Source: DUML01 sp050949905 (GTDB taxonomy: Bacteria > Bacillota > Desulfitobacteriia > Desulfitobacteriales > Syntrophobotulaceae). From it: a DNA stretch of 64,000 nucleotides. Every line of letters starts with the position of its first letter. Positions within the stretch are counted from its first letter, which is position 1. The notes under the pieces were generated by a model. It worked only from the letters and a program-made list of their open reading frames with translations, searched no databases and was not told the origin of the DNA. Positions 17,324 through 25,959 of this stretch are shown piece after piece. The translations under genes and the position numbers were made by a program. The stretch spans positions 124,001 to 188,000 of the forward strand of contig JBMNGP010000005.1 in assembly GCA_050949905.1 (NCBI GenBank), read 5' to 3'.

Positions 17324-17442
17324 TTAAATTACATAACTAAAAAAAAAACTTGTCTTAAAAGGTTAGTTAAGAAAGGCTAAGAAGACTTTAAAAAACTCCT
17401 TTCATGATAAGTTAATCCTATAGCAGGAAGGAGCTGAAGTGG

Positions 17443-18480
17443 ATGGTTTTCAGCCCAAAACAGATTCTTTTTCACCCGGGAAATTGTTTAAATCTCAAAA
17501 AACCGTATCCCCGGGAGTGTCGGCAATGTTTAATATTTTGTCCGCATGAGGCTCTAAGTGAAAACAAAAATATTATTCATGATAAATGTACGGAATGTGG
17601 ATTATGCATGGCTGTTTGCCCTAGCGACGGCTTGGTTGACAGGGATATGCCCAGGCTTGGCCGGTACTTATTTGAAAGTGAACGGATTGTTTTAAATTGC
17701 CCGCTGGCCGAACCATCGGGTTATGAGATAGCTTGCCTGGGTATGCTGGATAGGGACGCTTGGACAACTCTTATCCTCCTGGCTGAAGGAAAAGAAGTAA
17801 GGATCCTTACCGGGGATTGCGGACAATGTGATGACCGGGCTGCCTGCGTAGTGAGTGTAGCAGTTTTCAAGGAACTGTTGCAAGTTCTGCCTGAGCATCC
17901 CGCGTTGAAAATAGAGATTTTGCCTGCCGGTAAGGGCTCCCCTGAACTATTAGCTAATACCAATAATCGGGATAAAAAACCAACTGAGAGGCGGATTAGC
18001 CTTCGCCAGCAAGGTAAGGAAAAATTAAAAGCTATTTTGCCCGGCCTTGAGGCCGAAGAGACTTATGCTACACCAAAAACCAGGGAATGGTTGGCCCAAG
18101 CCTTAAGCTTTAACCCGGAAAAAAAGATTCCTTTTAAAGCCGTCAAAGCCAGTGATGATTGTACCGGTTGCGGTGTGTGTGCCAAGATTTGCCCGCAAGG
18201 CGCTTTGAGCCAAGAGCAAAAACAAGGTAAGATTCGCTTGATTTACGAGCCCTTAAAATGTGTCCAATGTGCGCGTTGTATTGATATTTGCGGGCCTAAA
18301 GCCTTAAGTTTCGAGTATATAAATTTCTCGTCCAAATACCTCCGGGGTAAAATCCTGATTATTGAGACCATGGCTAGGTCATGCCTTAAATGCGGTAAAC
18401 AGATTTTCCATAAGAACGAACCTCAATTGTGTATGGCTTGTGCTGCCAAAGATCCCGGCTTGAAAGGAATTTTATATTAA
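17443..18480 (+). CDS. Multi-cluster 4Fe-4S ferredoxin-like protein
   Basis: 345-residue soluble electron-transfer protein of unknown partner. An N-terminal two-cluster ferredoxin region (CRQCLIFCP near residue 26, CTECGLCMAVCP near 49), a middle region with more cysteines (CGQCDDRAAC near 125), a second ferredoxin region (CTGCGVCAKICP near 234, CVQCARCIDICGP near 270) and a C-terminal four-cysteine knuckle (CLKCGK ... CMAC). At least four cubane clusters are likely. ATG 17443 follows GGAAGGAG. No catalytic domain or redox partner lies beside it; the next gene is a flavoprotein 149 bases on. Confidence 0.75.
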   Translation: MVFSPKQILFHPGNCLNLKKPYPRECRQCLIFCPHEALSENKNIIHDKCTECGLCMAVCPSDGLVDRDMPRLGRYLFESERIVLNCPLAEPSGYEIACLGMLDRDAWTTLILLAEGKEVRILTGDCGQCDDRAACVVSVAVFKELLQVLPEHPALKIEILPAGKGSPELLANTNNRDKKPTERRISLRQQGKEKLKAILPGLEAEETYATPKTREWLAQALSFNPEKKIPFKAVKASDDCTGCGVCAKICPQGALSQEQKQGKIRLIYEPLKCVQCARCIDICGPKALSFEYINFSSKYLRGKILIIETMARSCLKCGKQIFHKNEPQLCMACAAKDPGLKGILY

Positions 18481-18628
18481 TCTGATTATATGGTATCTGT
18501 TTTAGTTATTTCAGTCATTATATAACTAGCGATATCATGTTTGCTAACAAGCTTTAAGAGGTCTCAGGCTAAGAAGTACAATAGGGCTAATATTGGGTTA
18601 AACAATTAATGTTTTAAGCAGGTAAACA

Positions 18629-19897
18629 ATGGCTAAACAAAGGATAATTGTGATTGGCGGCGGCGCAGCCGGAATGATGGCTGCCGGGCAGGCGGCTTCC
18701 CGGGGAGCGGAAGTAATCCTCATCGAAAAAATGAAGAGACTTGGCAGTAAGATAGCAATCTCCGGCAAGGGCAGGTGCAATGTGACCAATGTAGGAGATA
18801 TTGCTGATTTTATTCGTTATTATCCCGGGAACGGCAAATTCCTTTATGCAGCTCTGAAAGAGTTTGATAATCAGGATTTGATCAGCTTCCTCGGCCGCTA
18901 TGGTGTCAAGACCAAAGTCGAACGGGGAGGCAGAGTCTTTCCAGAAACTGACGATGCCGAGGCAGTAGTGAATGCTTTCCGGAGGTTTTTGCAGGATACA
19001 GGGGTCAGAGTGGTTTTGAACCAGACAGTAGCGGAGCTTATTGTCGATGAAGATAAACAAGTAAGAGGCTTAAGAGTTGCTCAAAACGAGGAGATTATTG
19101 CTGCCCCGGCGGTAATTGTTGCTACCGGGGGGGCATCTTATCCGGGTACCGGTTCAACCGGTGATGGATATCTGCTGGCGGAGAAAGTAGGACACCAAAT
19201 TATCAATCCTTTCCCGGCGCTTGTCCCTTTGCGAACTTTGGAACAGTGGCCAAAAGAGTTGCAAGGACTTACTCTAAAAAATGTTGAAGCATCTATCTGG
19301 GTGGAAGGCCACAAGAAAGCCAAAGAATTTGGGGAGCTTTTATTTACCCATTTTGGAGTTTCCGGCCCAATTATCCTTACTTTAAGCAGGATTGCTTCTC
19401 AGGCTTTAAGAGCTAAGCTGAAAGTAGAAGTTAAAATCAATCTCAAGCCGGCCTTAAGCAGAGAACAGCTGGATTTGAGATTGCAAAGGGATTTTGCTAA
19501 ATACAGAAATAAGCTATTTAAAAATTCTTTAGATGATCTTCTTCCTAAAAGTATGATTCCGGTCATTGTGCGCCTATCGGAAATCGAACCTGAGAAAGCT
19601 GTAAATGAGATTAAAAAAGAGGAGCGGCAGAGATTAGGCCGTCTCTTACAGGAAATGTCCCTTACTATAACCAAGACTTTAGGGATGGGAGTAGCCATCG
19701 TCACAGCGGGCGGTGTTGATGTTAAACAAATTAATCCAGCCACGATGGAATCACGGTTAATAAAAGGTTTATACTGGGCTGGAGAAGTTATGGATATCGA
19801 TGGTGTTACTGGTGGATATAATCTGCAAGCAGCTTTTTCAACCGGCTATAAAGCCGGCCAGGCAGCAGCAGAATATCTTGAGCGGATAACGCTTTGA
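18629..19897 (+). CDS. BaiN/HI0933-family flavoprotein
   Basis: 422-residue FAD-dependent oxidoreductase of the HI0933/BaiN/YhiN family. The dinucleotide-binding start IVIGGGAAGMMAAGQAASRG is followed by IEKMKRLGSKIAISGKGRCN, then VIVATGGASYPGTGSTGDGY near residue 162 and, at the C-terminus, GLYWAGEVMDIDGVTGGYN, which closes the FAD site. Family members reduce unsaturated bonds in the few cases studied; the substrate here is unknown. Confidence 0.88.
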   Translation: MAKQRIIVIGGGAAGMMAAGQAASRGAEVILIEKMKRLGSKIAISGKGRCNVTNVGDIADFIRYYPGNGKFLYAALKEFDNQDLISFLGRYGVKTKVERGGRVFPETDDAEAVVNAFRRFLQDTGVRVVLNQTVAELIVDEDKQVRGLRVAQNEEIIAAPAVIVATGGASYPGTGSTGDGYLLAEKVGHQIINPFPALVPLRTLEQWPKELQGLTLKNVEASIWVEGHKKAKEFGELLFTHFGVSGPIILTLSRIASQALRAKLKVEVKINLKPALSREQLDLRLQRDFAKYRNKLFKNSLDDLLPKSMIPVIVRLSEIEPEKAVNEIKKEERQRLGRLLQEMSLTITKTLGMGVAIVTAGGVDVKQINPATMESRLIKGLYWAGEVMDIDGVTGGYNLQAAFSTGYKAGQAAAEYLERITL

Positions 19898-19972
19898 AGA
19901 TTTGAAGCAAATTCTTGCCTGCGGTCTGTCAAACCTTTTTGGTGCATACATATTACTGAGGTGAAGTCAGTG

Positions 19973-20482
19973 ATGCGCCTGAATAGGTTTTTTAGCCGTC
20001 CTAAAAAAGTTCGGAGCAGACCAGTGTCCAAACGCCGAGTGCCCTTAATGGAAAAACTGGAAAAATCTCTTTTGAGGACAATGGTTCTCTGCGCTGTTGT
20101 GCTGGCAGTTTTTCAACTAAAATCGCTCACAGATCCGGTTGACTTTTATCTTAATATCATGGGCAAATTAGACTCGCCGGCCTTCAAATACGAAGAATAC
20201 ATCACCGGGGGTCAGAGCGGACCAGGCGAAACCAAAACAATAAGCCTCTATTTGCAGTCTGAACCACATAGTCCGGTTCTCGTTCAACAAAATGACAAGA
20301 CCTTAGGGACTATTGGCAAGGGGCTTAGAGTTGAGGTTGAACCCGGAACTGTCTATTTGGATGCCAGTCATTTATCCTATCCGGTTACAGTGGAAATTAT
20401 CTTAAATGAGCAAAGCTATTACCTGGAATTAGACAGTAATATTAAGAGTTTTGATCTTGGCTTTAAAACCAATTCTTCGTAG
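19973..20482 (+). CDS. Hypothetical single-span membrane protein
   Basis: 169 residues, not recognised. A very basic N-terminus (RLNRFFSRPKKVRSRPVSKRR) is followed by one hydrophobic segment (MVLCAVVLAVFQL) and an outside domain of about 110 residues with beta-like pattern, so a type II membrane protein is likely. ATG 19973 follows GAGGTGA with 8-base spacing; GTG 19961 and 19970 are in frame but less well placed. Probably co-transcribed with the flavoprotein 75 bases upstream; a terminator follows. Confidence 0.7.
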   Translation: MRLNRFFSRPKKVRSRPVSKRRVPLMEKLEKSLLRTMVLCAVVLAVFQLKSLTDPVDFYLNIMGKLDSPAFKYEEYITGGQSGPGETKTISLYLQSEPHSPVLVQQNDKTLGTIGKGLRVEVEPGTVYLDASHLSYPVTVEIILNEQSYYLELDSNIKSFDLGFKTNSS

Positions 20483-20509
20483 CTTATTCTTTCTTAGAGT
20501 TTTTTTGAG

Positions 20510-20552
20510 CTGCTTATTCTCTTGGCAAGAGCTGATAGGCAGTTTATTTTAT
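20510..20552 (+). terminator. Terminator after the membrane protein gene
   Basis: CTGCTTAT (20510-20517) pairs with ATAGGCAG (20535-20542); inside it CTCTT and AAGAG extend the stem. TTTATTTTATT follows. Confidence 0.75.
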
Positions 20553-20726
20553 TCCAGGAGGGATTAATTGCCGGCTTCAAGGATTTAAGGTTTTGCTTTG
20601 GGGCTATTTTATATATAATGTTCTTAGTGTAAGCTGTACGGTTGGCAAAACATTGGTCAGCAAAGTAATTTTCTGTGATCTTGCTGGTAGAAATTTACGG
20701 AAAATGATAATTGGAGGTCTAATAAT

Positions 20727-21146
20727 ATGACTACTGAAAGTAAAACCGTAGCCATTGCAGCTTTAAGGATGGCTATGAGCGAAACCAGAGAAGAGGAGAG
20801 CGCCCTAAAGCAGCAATTTGCTCATGAGGGAATTAAATCGGTCGCTGTTGATTACGGCGGGGATTACCTGGCATCAATTAAAAAATTGGTGGAACGTGCT
20901 ATAGTAGCTTCGAAGAGGGAAGGGGTCATTAAAGATACCCATGGAGATGAAGGAGCTGTGGCAGGTGCTACCAGAGAGGCTTTGAATCAAGTCATGCCAA
21001 AAGCGGCAGGACTTAATATTGGTGGAAAAATCGGCATTGCTCATCGAGGAGAGCACCTCAGCGTTGCGGTTTTCTTTGGGGTGGGTTTACTTCATCTGGA
21101 TGAAGTAGCAGTAGGCTTGGGGCATAGGGCTGCTCCGAAAAGTTAG
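20727..21146 (+). CDS. hutP: HutP family RNA-binding antiterminator
   Basis: 139-residue protein of the HutP family, which in Bacillus binds the hut leader RNA with histidine and a metal ion and prevents termination. Family blocks are visible: SETREEESALKQQF near residue 13, HGDEGAVAGATREAL near 76, the glycine-rich LNIGGKIGIAHRGEH near 97, and VAVGLGHRA at the end. GGAGG lies 10 bases before the ATG. No histidine-utilisation genes lie nearby, so the target may be elsewhere or different. Confidence 0.85.
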   Translation: MTTESKTVAIAALRMAMSETREEESALKQQFAHEGIKSVAVDYGGDYLASIKKLVERAIVASKREGVIKDTHGDEGAVAGATREALNQVMPKAAGLNIGGKIGIAHRGEHLSVAVFFGVGLLHLDEVAVGLGHRAAPKS

Positions 21147-21305
21147 TTGTTCCATTCTCTCGGTTTACTTATCTTGGACGAAAATATTCAGGTTTTAAGA
21201 GCGGAATAATAGAGGTATTGTTTAGATATTATTAAAATTGTTATTATAATAGTAAGTACTTGAATAAGTCTTTAAGTTTTTTGATCAACTGGAGGGTGCA
21301 GCAGG

Positions 21306-22148
21306 GTGGAAAATGATACTTCAGGGTCCTGGCCATATAAGCTGGTGAGCCGGGTATATAAGCCTAGGGATACTTCGTTTCCAGTAGGAGATTTCCTAGT
21401 TGGAAGTCCGCAATTTCATGTCATCGCCGGACCTTGTGCCGTAGAAAGCAGAGAACAATTATTGGAAACTGCTTGGGCTGTAAAAGAAGAAGGGGCTTCC
21501 TTCTTACGGGGAGGAGCGTTTAAACCGCGAAGCTCTCCCTATTCATTTCAGGGTTTGGGCGAAGAAGGTCTTAAGCTGCTGGCGGAGGCCAGGGAAATAA
21601 CAGGCTTACCCGTAGTTACCGAAGTAATGGATGTCCGAGATGTGGAGCTAGTGGCTTATTATGCCGACATCATCCAAATCGGAGCCAGGAATATGCAAAA
21701 TTTTTTTTTATTGAAAGAATCATCTAAGTTGGAAAAACCAATTATGCTTAAGAGGGGCCAGTCGGCAACTTTGGAAGAGTGGCTTTTAGCAGCTGAGTAC
21801 TTATTGGACGGCGGAAATCCGCAGGTAATTATGTGCGAAAGAGGGATTCGAACTTTCGAAAAATACACTAGAAATACACTGGACTTAAGTGCCGTTCCAG
21901 CCCTGAAGAATATTTCTCACCTGCCTGTTTTTGTTGATCCCAGTCATGGGACAGGCCGCTGGGAACTGGTGATCCCTATGGCTAAAGCAGCTCTGGCAGC
22001 CGGAGCAGACGGGCTCATTGTCGAGGTTCATCCTTCTCCGGCCAAGGCGTTTTCCGATGGTGAACAGTCTCTTACTATTAAAAAGTTTGCTAAAATGATG
22101 GCAGAGCTGAAAAAGATGGCTGCAGTTCTTGACAGAGTACTGCCCTAA
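21306..22148 (+). CDS. aroF: 3-deoxy-7-phosphoheptulonate synthase (DAHP synthase, type I-beta)
   Basis: First enzyme of the shikimate pathway: phosphoenolpyruvate plus erythrose 4-phosphate to DAHP. The barrel is complete: IAGPCAVESREQLLETA near residue 40, LRGGAFKPRSSPYSFQG near 71, IGARNMQNF near 125, MLKRGQ near 146, and PVFVDPSHGTGRW near 209 with the metal-binding histidine. At 280 residues it has only about 35 residues ahead of the barrel, so it lacks the ferredoxin-like N-terminal domain of the 338-residue Thermotoga enzyme. GTG start with GGAGGG upstream. Monocistronic. Confidence 0.93.
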   Translation: MENDTSGSWPYKLVSRVYKPRDTSFPVGDFLVGSPQFHVIAGPCAVESREQLLETAWAVKEEGASFLRGGAFKPRSSPYSFQGLGEEGLKLLAEAREITGLPVVTEVMDVRDVELVAYYADIIQIGARNMQNFFLLKESSKLEKPIMLKRGQSATLEEWLLAAEYLLDGGNPQVIMCERGIRTFEKYTRNTLDLSAVPALKNISHLPVFVDPSHGTGRWELVIPMAKAALAAGADGLIVEVHPSPAKAFSDGEQSLTIKKFAKMMAELKKMAAVLDRVLP

Positions 22149-22230
22149 GCAGAATTAATAATAGAATAACAGCGGATCCGAGCAACATATAAGACAAAAT
22201 AAACAGTAAGATATAGAGGAATTAGAGATA

Positions 22231-22944
22231 ATGGCAGTAAAAGGATTTATATATGGATTGCGTCAATCGGTTACTATCGGAGTTGGTTATGCTCCTGTAG
22301 CCATAACATTTGGTATTCTTTCTTTACAAAGCGGCTTAAATATCCTGGAAACAGGACTCATGTCCTTATTTGTTTTTGCCGGTGCTTCGCAATTTATTGC
22401 TATTCAGTTAATTGGGCAAGGAGCTACGATTTGGGTTATTGGGATCACTACACTTATAGTTAACCTGAGGCATATTTTAATGAGTTTTTCCATGATCCGT
22501 TTTTTTTCTGGAATTTCTCTGGGCAGGCTGACACTCTTGGCCCAGGGAATTACTGATGAAACTTTTGTGCTTAATTCCAAGCTCCTGGAAGAAATACCTA
22601 CCCCTGAGGAGCGCAGTAAAGTAGCGCTGGGAGTAAACTTAGGAGCTTTTGCCTCCTGGGTGATATTTTCTTTCTTAGGAGCCTTGCTGGGGAACAGTTT
22701 AAATATCACTTTTTCCGGCTTTGATTTTGCTCTCTTAGCCTTGTTTATTGTACTGACCATAGGAACAGTTAACCGCCAAAATATAGCAACTTATATTATT
22801 GCAGGGATACTGGCGGTAATTTTTAAAATGATGATTCCGGGAAAATGGTATCTTTTGTTAAGTGTTGCTTTGGCTGCGGCGATCGGAGCCTTTCTCCAGC
22901 AAAGACAAGCTAGGAGTGAAGAATTACAGGAGAGGAATAGTTAA
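22231..22944 (+). CDS. azlC: Branched-chain amino acid exporter large subunit AzlC
   Basis: 237-residue membrane protein of the AzlC/YgaZ family, about six to seven spans. The N-terminal GYAPVAITFGILSLQSG and FVFAGASQFIAIQLIGQGA are family hallmarks, as is NLRHILMSFSM near residue 78 and TDETFVL near residue 107. Works with AzlD to export branched-chain amino acids or analogues. The azlD start follows the stop directly. Confidence 0.92.
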   Translation: MAVKGFIYGLRQSVTIGVGYAPVAITFGILSLQSGLNILETGLMSLFVFAGASQFIAIQLIGQGATIWVIGITTLIVNLRHILMSFSMIRFFSGISLGRLTLLAQGITDETFVLNSKLLEEIPTPEERSKVALGVNLGAFASWVIFSFLGALLGNSLNITFSGFDFALLALFIVLTIGTVNRQNIATYIIAGILAVIFKMMIPGKWYLLLSVALAAAIGAFLQQRQARSEELQERNS

Positions 22945-23262
22945 GTGGGAAAAGATATTTTAGCCATAATCGTCATCATGACTGCAGTTACTTATGGAGC
23001 GCGAGTACTACCCTTTCTTTTGTTTCGCAATAAAAAAATCGGCGGTGTCTTAAAATCATTTATTGAGCTTGTTCCGGTAGCTTTGCTGGCAGCTTTGGTT
23101 ATCCCGGAATTTTTACTTTCTTCGACAAATGAGTTTACTTTCTTTAATCCTTTTCTTTTAACCGGGATATGCACCTTTTTGTTTGCCAGGTGGGTGCCTA
23201 ATCTTTTTTTGTCGGTGCTTTTCGGGATGATAGTTTACTGGGGGTTTGACAAAATAATATAA
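22945..23262 (+). CDS. azlD: Branched-chain amino acid exporter small subunit AzlD
   Basis: 105-residue AzlD/YgaH protein with three to four spans; the N-terminal TAVTYGARVLPFLLF and the central SFIELVPVALLAALV are typical. GTG start immediately follows the azlC stop; AGGAG in the azlC end supplies the ribosome site. The stop overlaps a hairpin that ends both this operon and the convergent small gene. Confidence 0.9.
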   Translation: MGKDILAIIVIMTAVTYGARVLPFLLFRNKKIGGVLKSFIELVPVALLAALVIPEFLLSSTNEFTFFNPFLLTGICTFLFARWVPNLFLSVLFGMIVYWGFDKII

Positions 23263-23280
23263 GCTCCAGGCGGAGCTTAT
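23259..23280. terminator. Hairpin between convergent azlD and small membrane protein gene
   Basis: ATAAGCTCC (23259-23267) and GGAGCTTAT (23272-23280) form a 9-bp stem with an AGGC loop. The left arm includes the azlD stop codon. Confidence 0.6.
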
Positions 23281-23339
23281 AGAAATTCTTAATGGTTTCA
23301 CGAGAATGAGAAGAGTTAGAGGTAATCGTAAATATTTTT

Positions 23340-23534
23340 TCAGGCATCTGGTTCATGGGAAGTGATGTAGCCATCATCGTAATCGTACCTTCTTCTAGTC
23401 ATATGAGCCATATTTTGAATACGCCCTGTTATGTCTTTACCATATTTTTTATAGGAGAAACCAAGTAAAAATCCCCCTAATAGGGCAGAACTAATCATTA
23501 GCCAATTATTATTGTTTGACCGCTTGGAAAACAC
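23340..23534 (-). CDS. Small membrane protein, YtxH-like in shape
   Basis: 64 residues. A polar start (FSKRSNNNN), one hydrophobic span (WLMISSALLGGFLLGF), then a basic-acidic tail with RRRYDYDDGY. The layout resembles small YtxH-type or spore membrane proteins, but I cannot assign a family. GTG 23534 is chosen because AAAGGAGG lies 10 bases upstream of it; the frame is open further to 23570. Convergent with azlD. Confidence 0.6.
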   Translation of the reverse strand: MFSKRSNNNNWLMISSALLGGFLLGFSYKKYGKDITGRIQNMAHMTRRRYDYDDGYITSHEPDA

Positions 23535-23663
23535 TAGATACCAGCCTCCTTTTACTGCACCAGGTTGCAAAACAAACTAAGATTTGGATGTTTCTCAAGT
23601 TTATTATGGTATAAAGAGGTTGAAAATAAACAAGGATAATTTTGCAAAAAAGAGGGTGAAAGG

Positions 23664-24422
23664 ATGCCGGAGGATAAAATAAGAGTAATAAAGGAAGAAG
23701 ATTTAGAAGATTTGATTGAAGGGAACAGTGAAGATATTACTGAGGAAAGCCGTGCTAAATTGACCTCAAAAGTACTGTTTCAAGTTTGCATCGGTATCCT
23801 AGCTGTCTTTGGCTTAATGCTCATTATTAACAGCTTCATTGCTCTCAATGCTTTCGAACAGAAAACAGCATATTATTTATCAATCCTAGCTTCCAATAGC
23901 TTATTCATATTACTAATTCTCTTAATCAAAACAAATAATAAGATAACTTGGGTTGAATTGGGCTGGCAAAAAACTAATCTTAAAACCGCCGTCAAAGATG
24001 TTTTTAAAATCTGGGGGCTGACCTGGCTAATTCATATTATTTATATGCTAATTATTATTTTAATGGGCATTACTCCCCAGGGAAATGAACTTATCTATCT
24101 TTTGGAGAAACCTTCCTTATTATCTTTGCTTGTCAATATTCTTCTAATTGCCCTAGCTGCTCCTTTTATTGAGGAAACCCTTTTTCGAGGTCTTTTATTT
24201 GGAGGCTTAAGAACTTATTTTGGCTGTTGGACGGCCATTACCATTAGCGCTGTCATCTTTTCCGCCCTGCATTTGGAGTTAATTGGGATTTTCCCAAGAT
24301 TTATGCTTGGGGTAGGGCTGGGCTATCTATATGTTAAACATAAGTCGCTTTATCCGGCAATTGGCTTACACGCTTTAAATAATCTAATTGCTGTGCTGAT
24401 CGTTTCCCTGCTCTCTTCTTAA
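23664..24422 (+). CDS. CPBP-family intramembrane metalloprotease
   Basis: 252-residue membrane protein of the CPBP (Abi/Rce1-like) family. An acidic N-terminus of about 35 residues is followed by about seven to eight spans. Catalytic motif 1, EETLFRG, lies near residue 171 and motif 2, FSALHLE, near residue 206; a later LHALNN carries another histidine. Family members process prenylated or signal-type peptides or act in bacteriocin immunity; the target here is unknown. Confidence 0.85.
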   Translation: MPEDKIRVIKEEDLEDLIEGNSEDITEESRAKLTSKVLFQVCIGILAVFGLMLIINSFIALNAFEQKTAYYLSILASNSLFILLILLIKTNNKITWVELGWQKTNLKTAVKDVFKIWGLTWLIHIIYMLIIILMGITPQGNELIYLLEKPSLLSLLVNILLIALAAPFIEETLFRGLLFGGLRTYFGCWTAITISAVIFSALHLELIGIFPRFMLGVGLGYLYVKHKSLYPAIGLHALNNLIAVLIVSLLSS

Positions 24423-24438
24423 ACGCTGAAGCCAAATA

Positions 24439-24472
24439 CTTCGGACAAATTCTGTTTGCCGAAGGCCTTTTA
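24439..24472 (+). terminator. Terminator after the CPBP protease gene
   Basis: CTTCGG plus CAAA pair with TTTG plus CCGAAG (24439-24464, one bulged A), followed by GCC and a short T-rich stretch. Confidence 0.55.
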
Positions 24473-24606
24473 TTAAGTACGGACATAAAATATAACAGCA
24501 TATTTCTAGGACTTAAGGGTTTAATATAGTCAGCCGGGATATTTTTTTGTATAATTTAAAACGGATTGAACCTTTGGAGAAAATTGAAGAGAATTGAGGT
24601 TAAAAG

Positions 24607-25281
24607 TTGACTACAAACGGGAAATTATTGCACATCGCCATAGACGGCCCGGCCGGGGCCGGTAAAAGTACCGTGGCTAAGGAAGTAGCCAAGAGGTTAG
24701 GTATCAGCTACCTGGATACAGGGGCTATGTATAGGGTGGTGGCCTATCAAGCCCTGGTAGCCGGAGTCCCTCTGCAAGATAAAGAAGCTATAACCTCCCT
24801 TGCTCAGAGTATCGATATAAGTTTTGAACATGGCCAAAGAGAAGCTGTTTATTGTAATGGCAAAGATGTTACTAAGCACATTCGTGGAGTTGAAGTAAGC
24901 GAAGCGGTATCGCTCATTGCTTCTTATCAGGGAGTGAGAGAGCAGATGGTTAAGCTGCAGAGGCAGGCGGCAACCCAAAGCAGCTTTGTCATGGATGGCA
25001 GGGATATCGGTACTCATGTCCTGCCGGAGGCCAAAATAAAGATTTTTCTTACTGCTTCGGTTGAGGAAAGGGCTAGAAGAAGGTTTTTAGAAAATTTGCA
25101 GACCGGTAAAGACACTACTTTAGAAGAAGTTGCTGCCAATATTGAAAGCCGGGATCGCTTAGATTCCGAAAGGGAACATGCCCCGCTCAAAGTGGCCGCA
25201 GATGCCATAATTATTGATACAACGGGTTTGACTGTTGAAGAGGTAACTTCGAAAATAGTTGAGATTGCAAGGGAGGCTTAA
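24607..25281 (+). CDS. cmk: Cytidylate kinase
   Basis: 224-residue nucleoside monophosphate kinase converting CMP/dCMP to the diphosphates. P-loop IDGPAGAGKSTVAKEVAKRL near residue 12, YLDTGAMYR near 35 and SSFVMDGRDIGTHVLPEAK near 124. TTG start has GAGGT 6 bases upstream. A TATAAT at 24550 may be its -10. plsC starts just after its stop, as in many Clostridia. Confidence 0.95.
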   Translation: MTTNGKLLHIAIDGPAGAGKSTVAKEVAKRLGISYLDTGAMYRVVAYQALVAGVPLQDKEAITSLAQSIDISFEHGQREAVYCNGKDVTKHIRGVEVSEAVSLIASYQGVREQMVKLQRQAATQSSFVMDGRDIGTHVLPEAKIKIFLTASVEERARRRFLENLQTGKDTTLEEVAANIESRDRLDSEREHAPLKVAADAIIIDTTGLTVEEVTSKIVEIAREA

Positions 25282-25282
25282 A

Positions 25283-25867
25283 GTGAAGTTTTATGCGTTT
25301 GCCAAAGCACTATTAACTTTATTTTTAAAGGTTAAGGGGTACAAAGTTCAAGGTTTGGAAAATATTCCCGCTGAGGGTCCGCTGATTGTTGCCAGTAATC
25401 ATGTCAGTATGTGGGATCCTGTTATTGTGGGCTGTGCTTTGCCCAGACAAGTTTTTTTTATAGCTAAGGAAGAACTTTTTGATAAACCGTTTTTAGGGAA
25501 GATTTTAGCAGGCTTAGGAGCTTTCCCGGTGAAAAGAGGACAGGGGGATATTGGTGCCATCAAAAAATCTTTGGCAGTTCTTAAAGCCGGGAATATCTTG
25601 GGGATTTTTCCTGAAGGTACCCGCTCTCAGTCCGGCGCTATTCAAGAGGCTATGTCCGGCATAGTTTTAATCGCGGAAAAAAGTAAAGCACCAATAATAC
25701 CGGTTAAGATTTACGGCTCAAGAGGACTACTTAGGCAAAAAAGGGGAAACATAGGAATAGTAATTGGCGAACCGATATGTGCTCATAAAATAGCTGTTCC
25801 TGCTGAGGTAGAGAATTCCCGCTCTTGGTTGGCTAATGAAATTATGAGTATTGTTGGTAAGATGTGA
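25283..25867 (+). CDS. plsC: 1-acyl-sn-glycerol-3-phosphate acyltransferase
   Basis: 194-residue membrane-associated acyltransferase that makes phosphatidic acid. Motif 1 SNHVSMWDP (NHxxxxD) near residue 38, motif 3 FPEGTRSQSG near residue 110, and a proline-bearing motif 4 (APIIPVKIYGS). GTG 25283 follows AAGGGAGG by 6 bases; the frame is open to 25259 inside cmk but lacks a site. Coupled to cmk (1-base gap). Confidence 0.94.
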   Translation: MKFYAFAKALLTLFLKVKGYKVQGLENIPAEGPLIVASNHVSMWDPVIVGCALPRQVFFIAKEELFDKPFLGKILAGLGAFPVKRGQGDIGAIKKSLAVLKAGNILGIFPEGTRSQSGAIQEAMSGIVLIAEKSKAPIIPVKIYGSRGLLRQKRGNIGIVIGEPICAHKIAVPAEVENSRSWLANEIMSIVGKM

Positions 25868-25959
25868 GTTAAGAAGAAGCAAAAAACCTATTAATAAGAA
25901 GGATTTTTGTCTTTCTCATCGAAATTATCTGAGAAGCAAATAAAGGGAGGGCAGTATTA

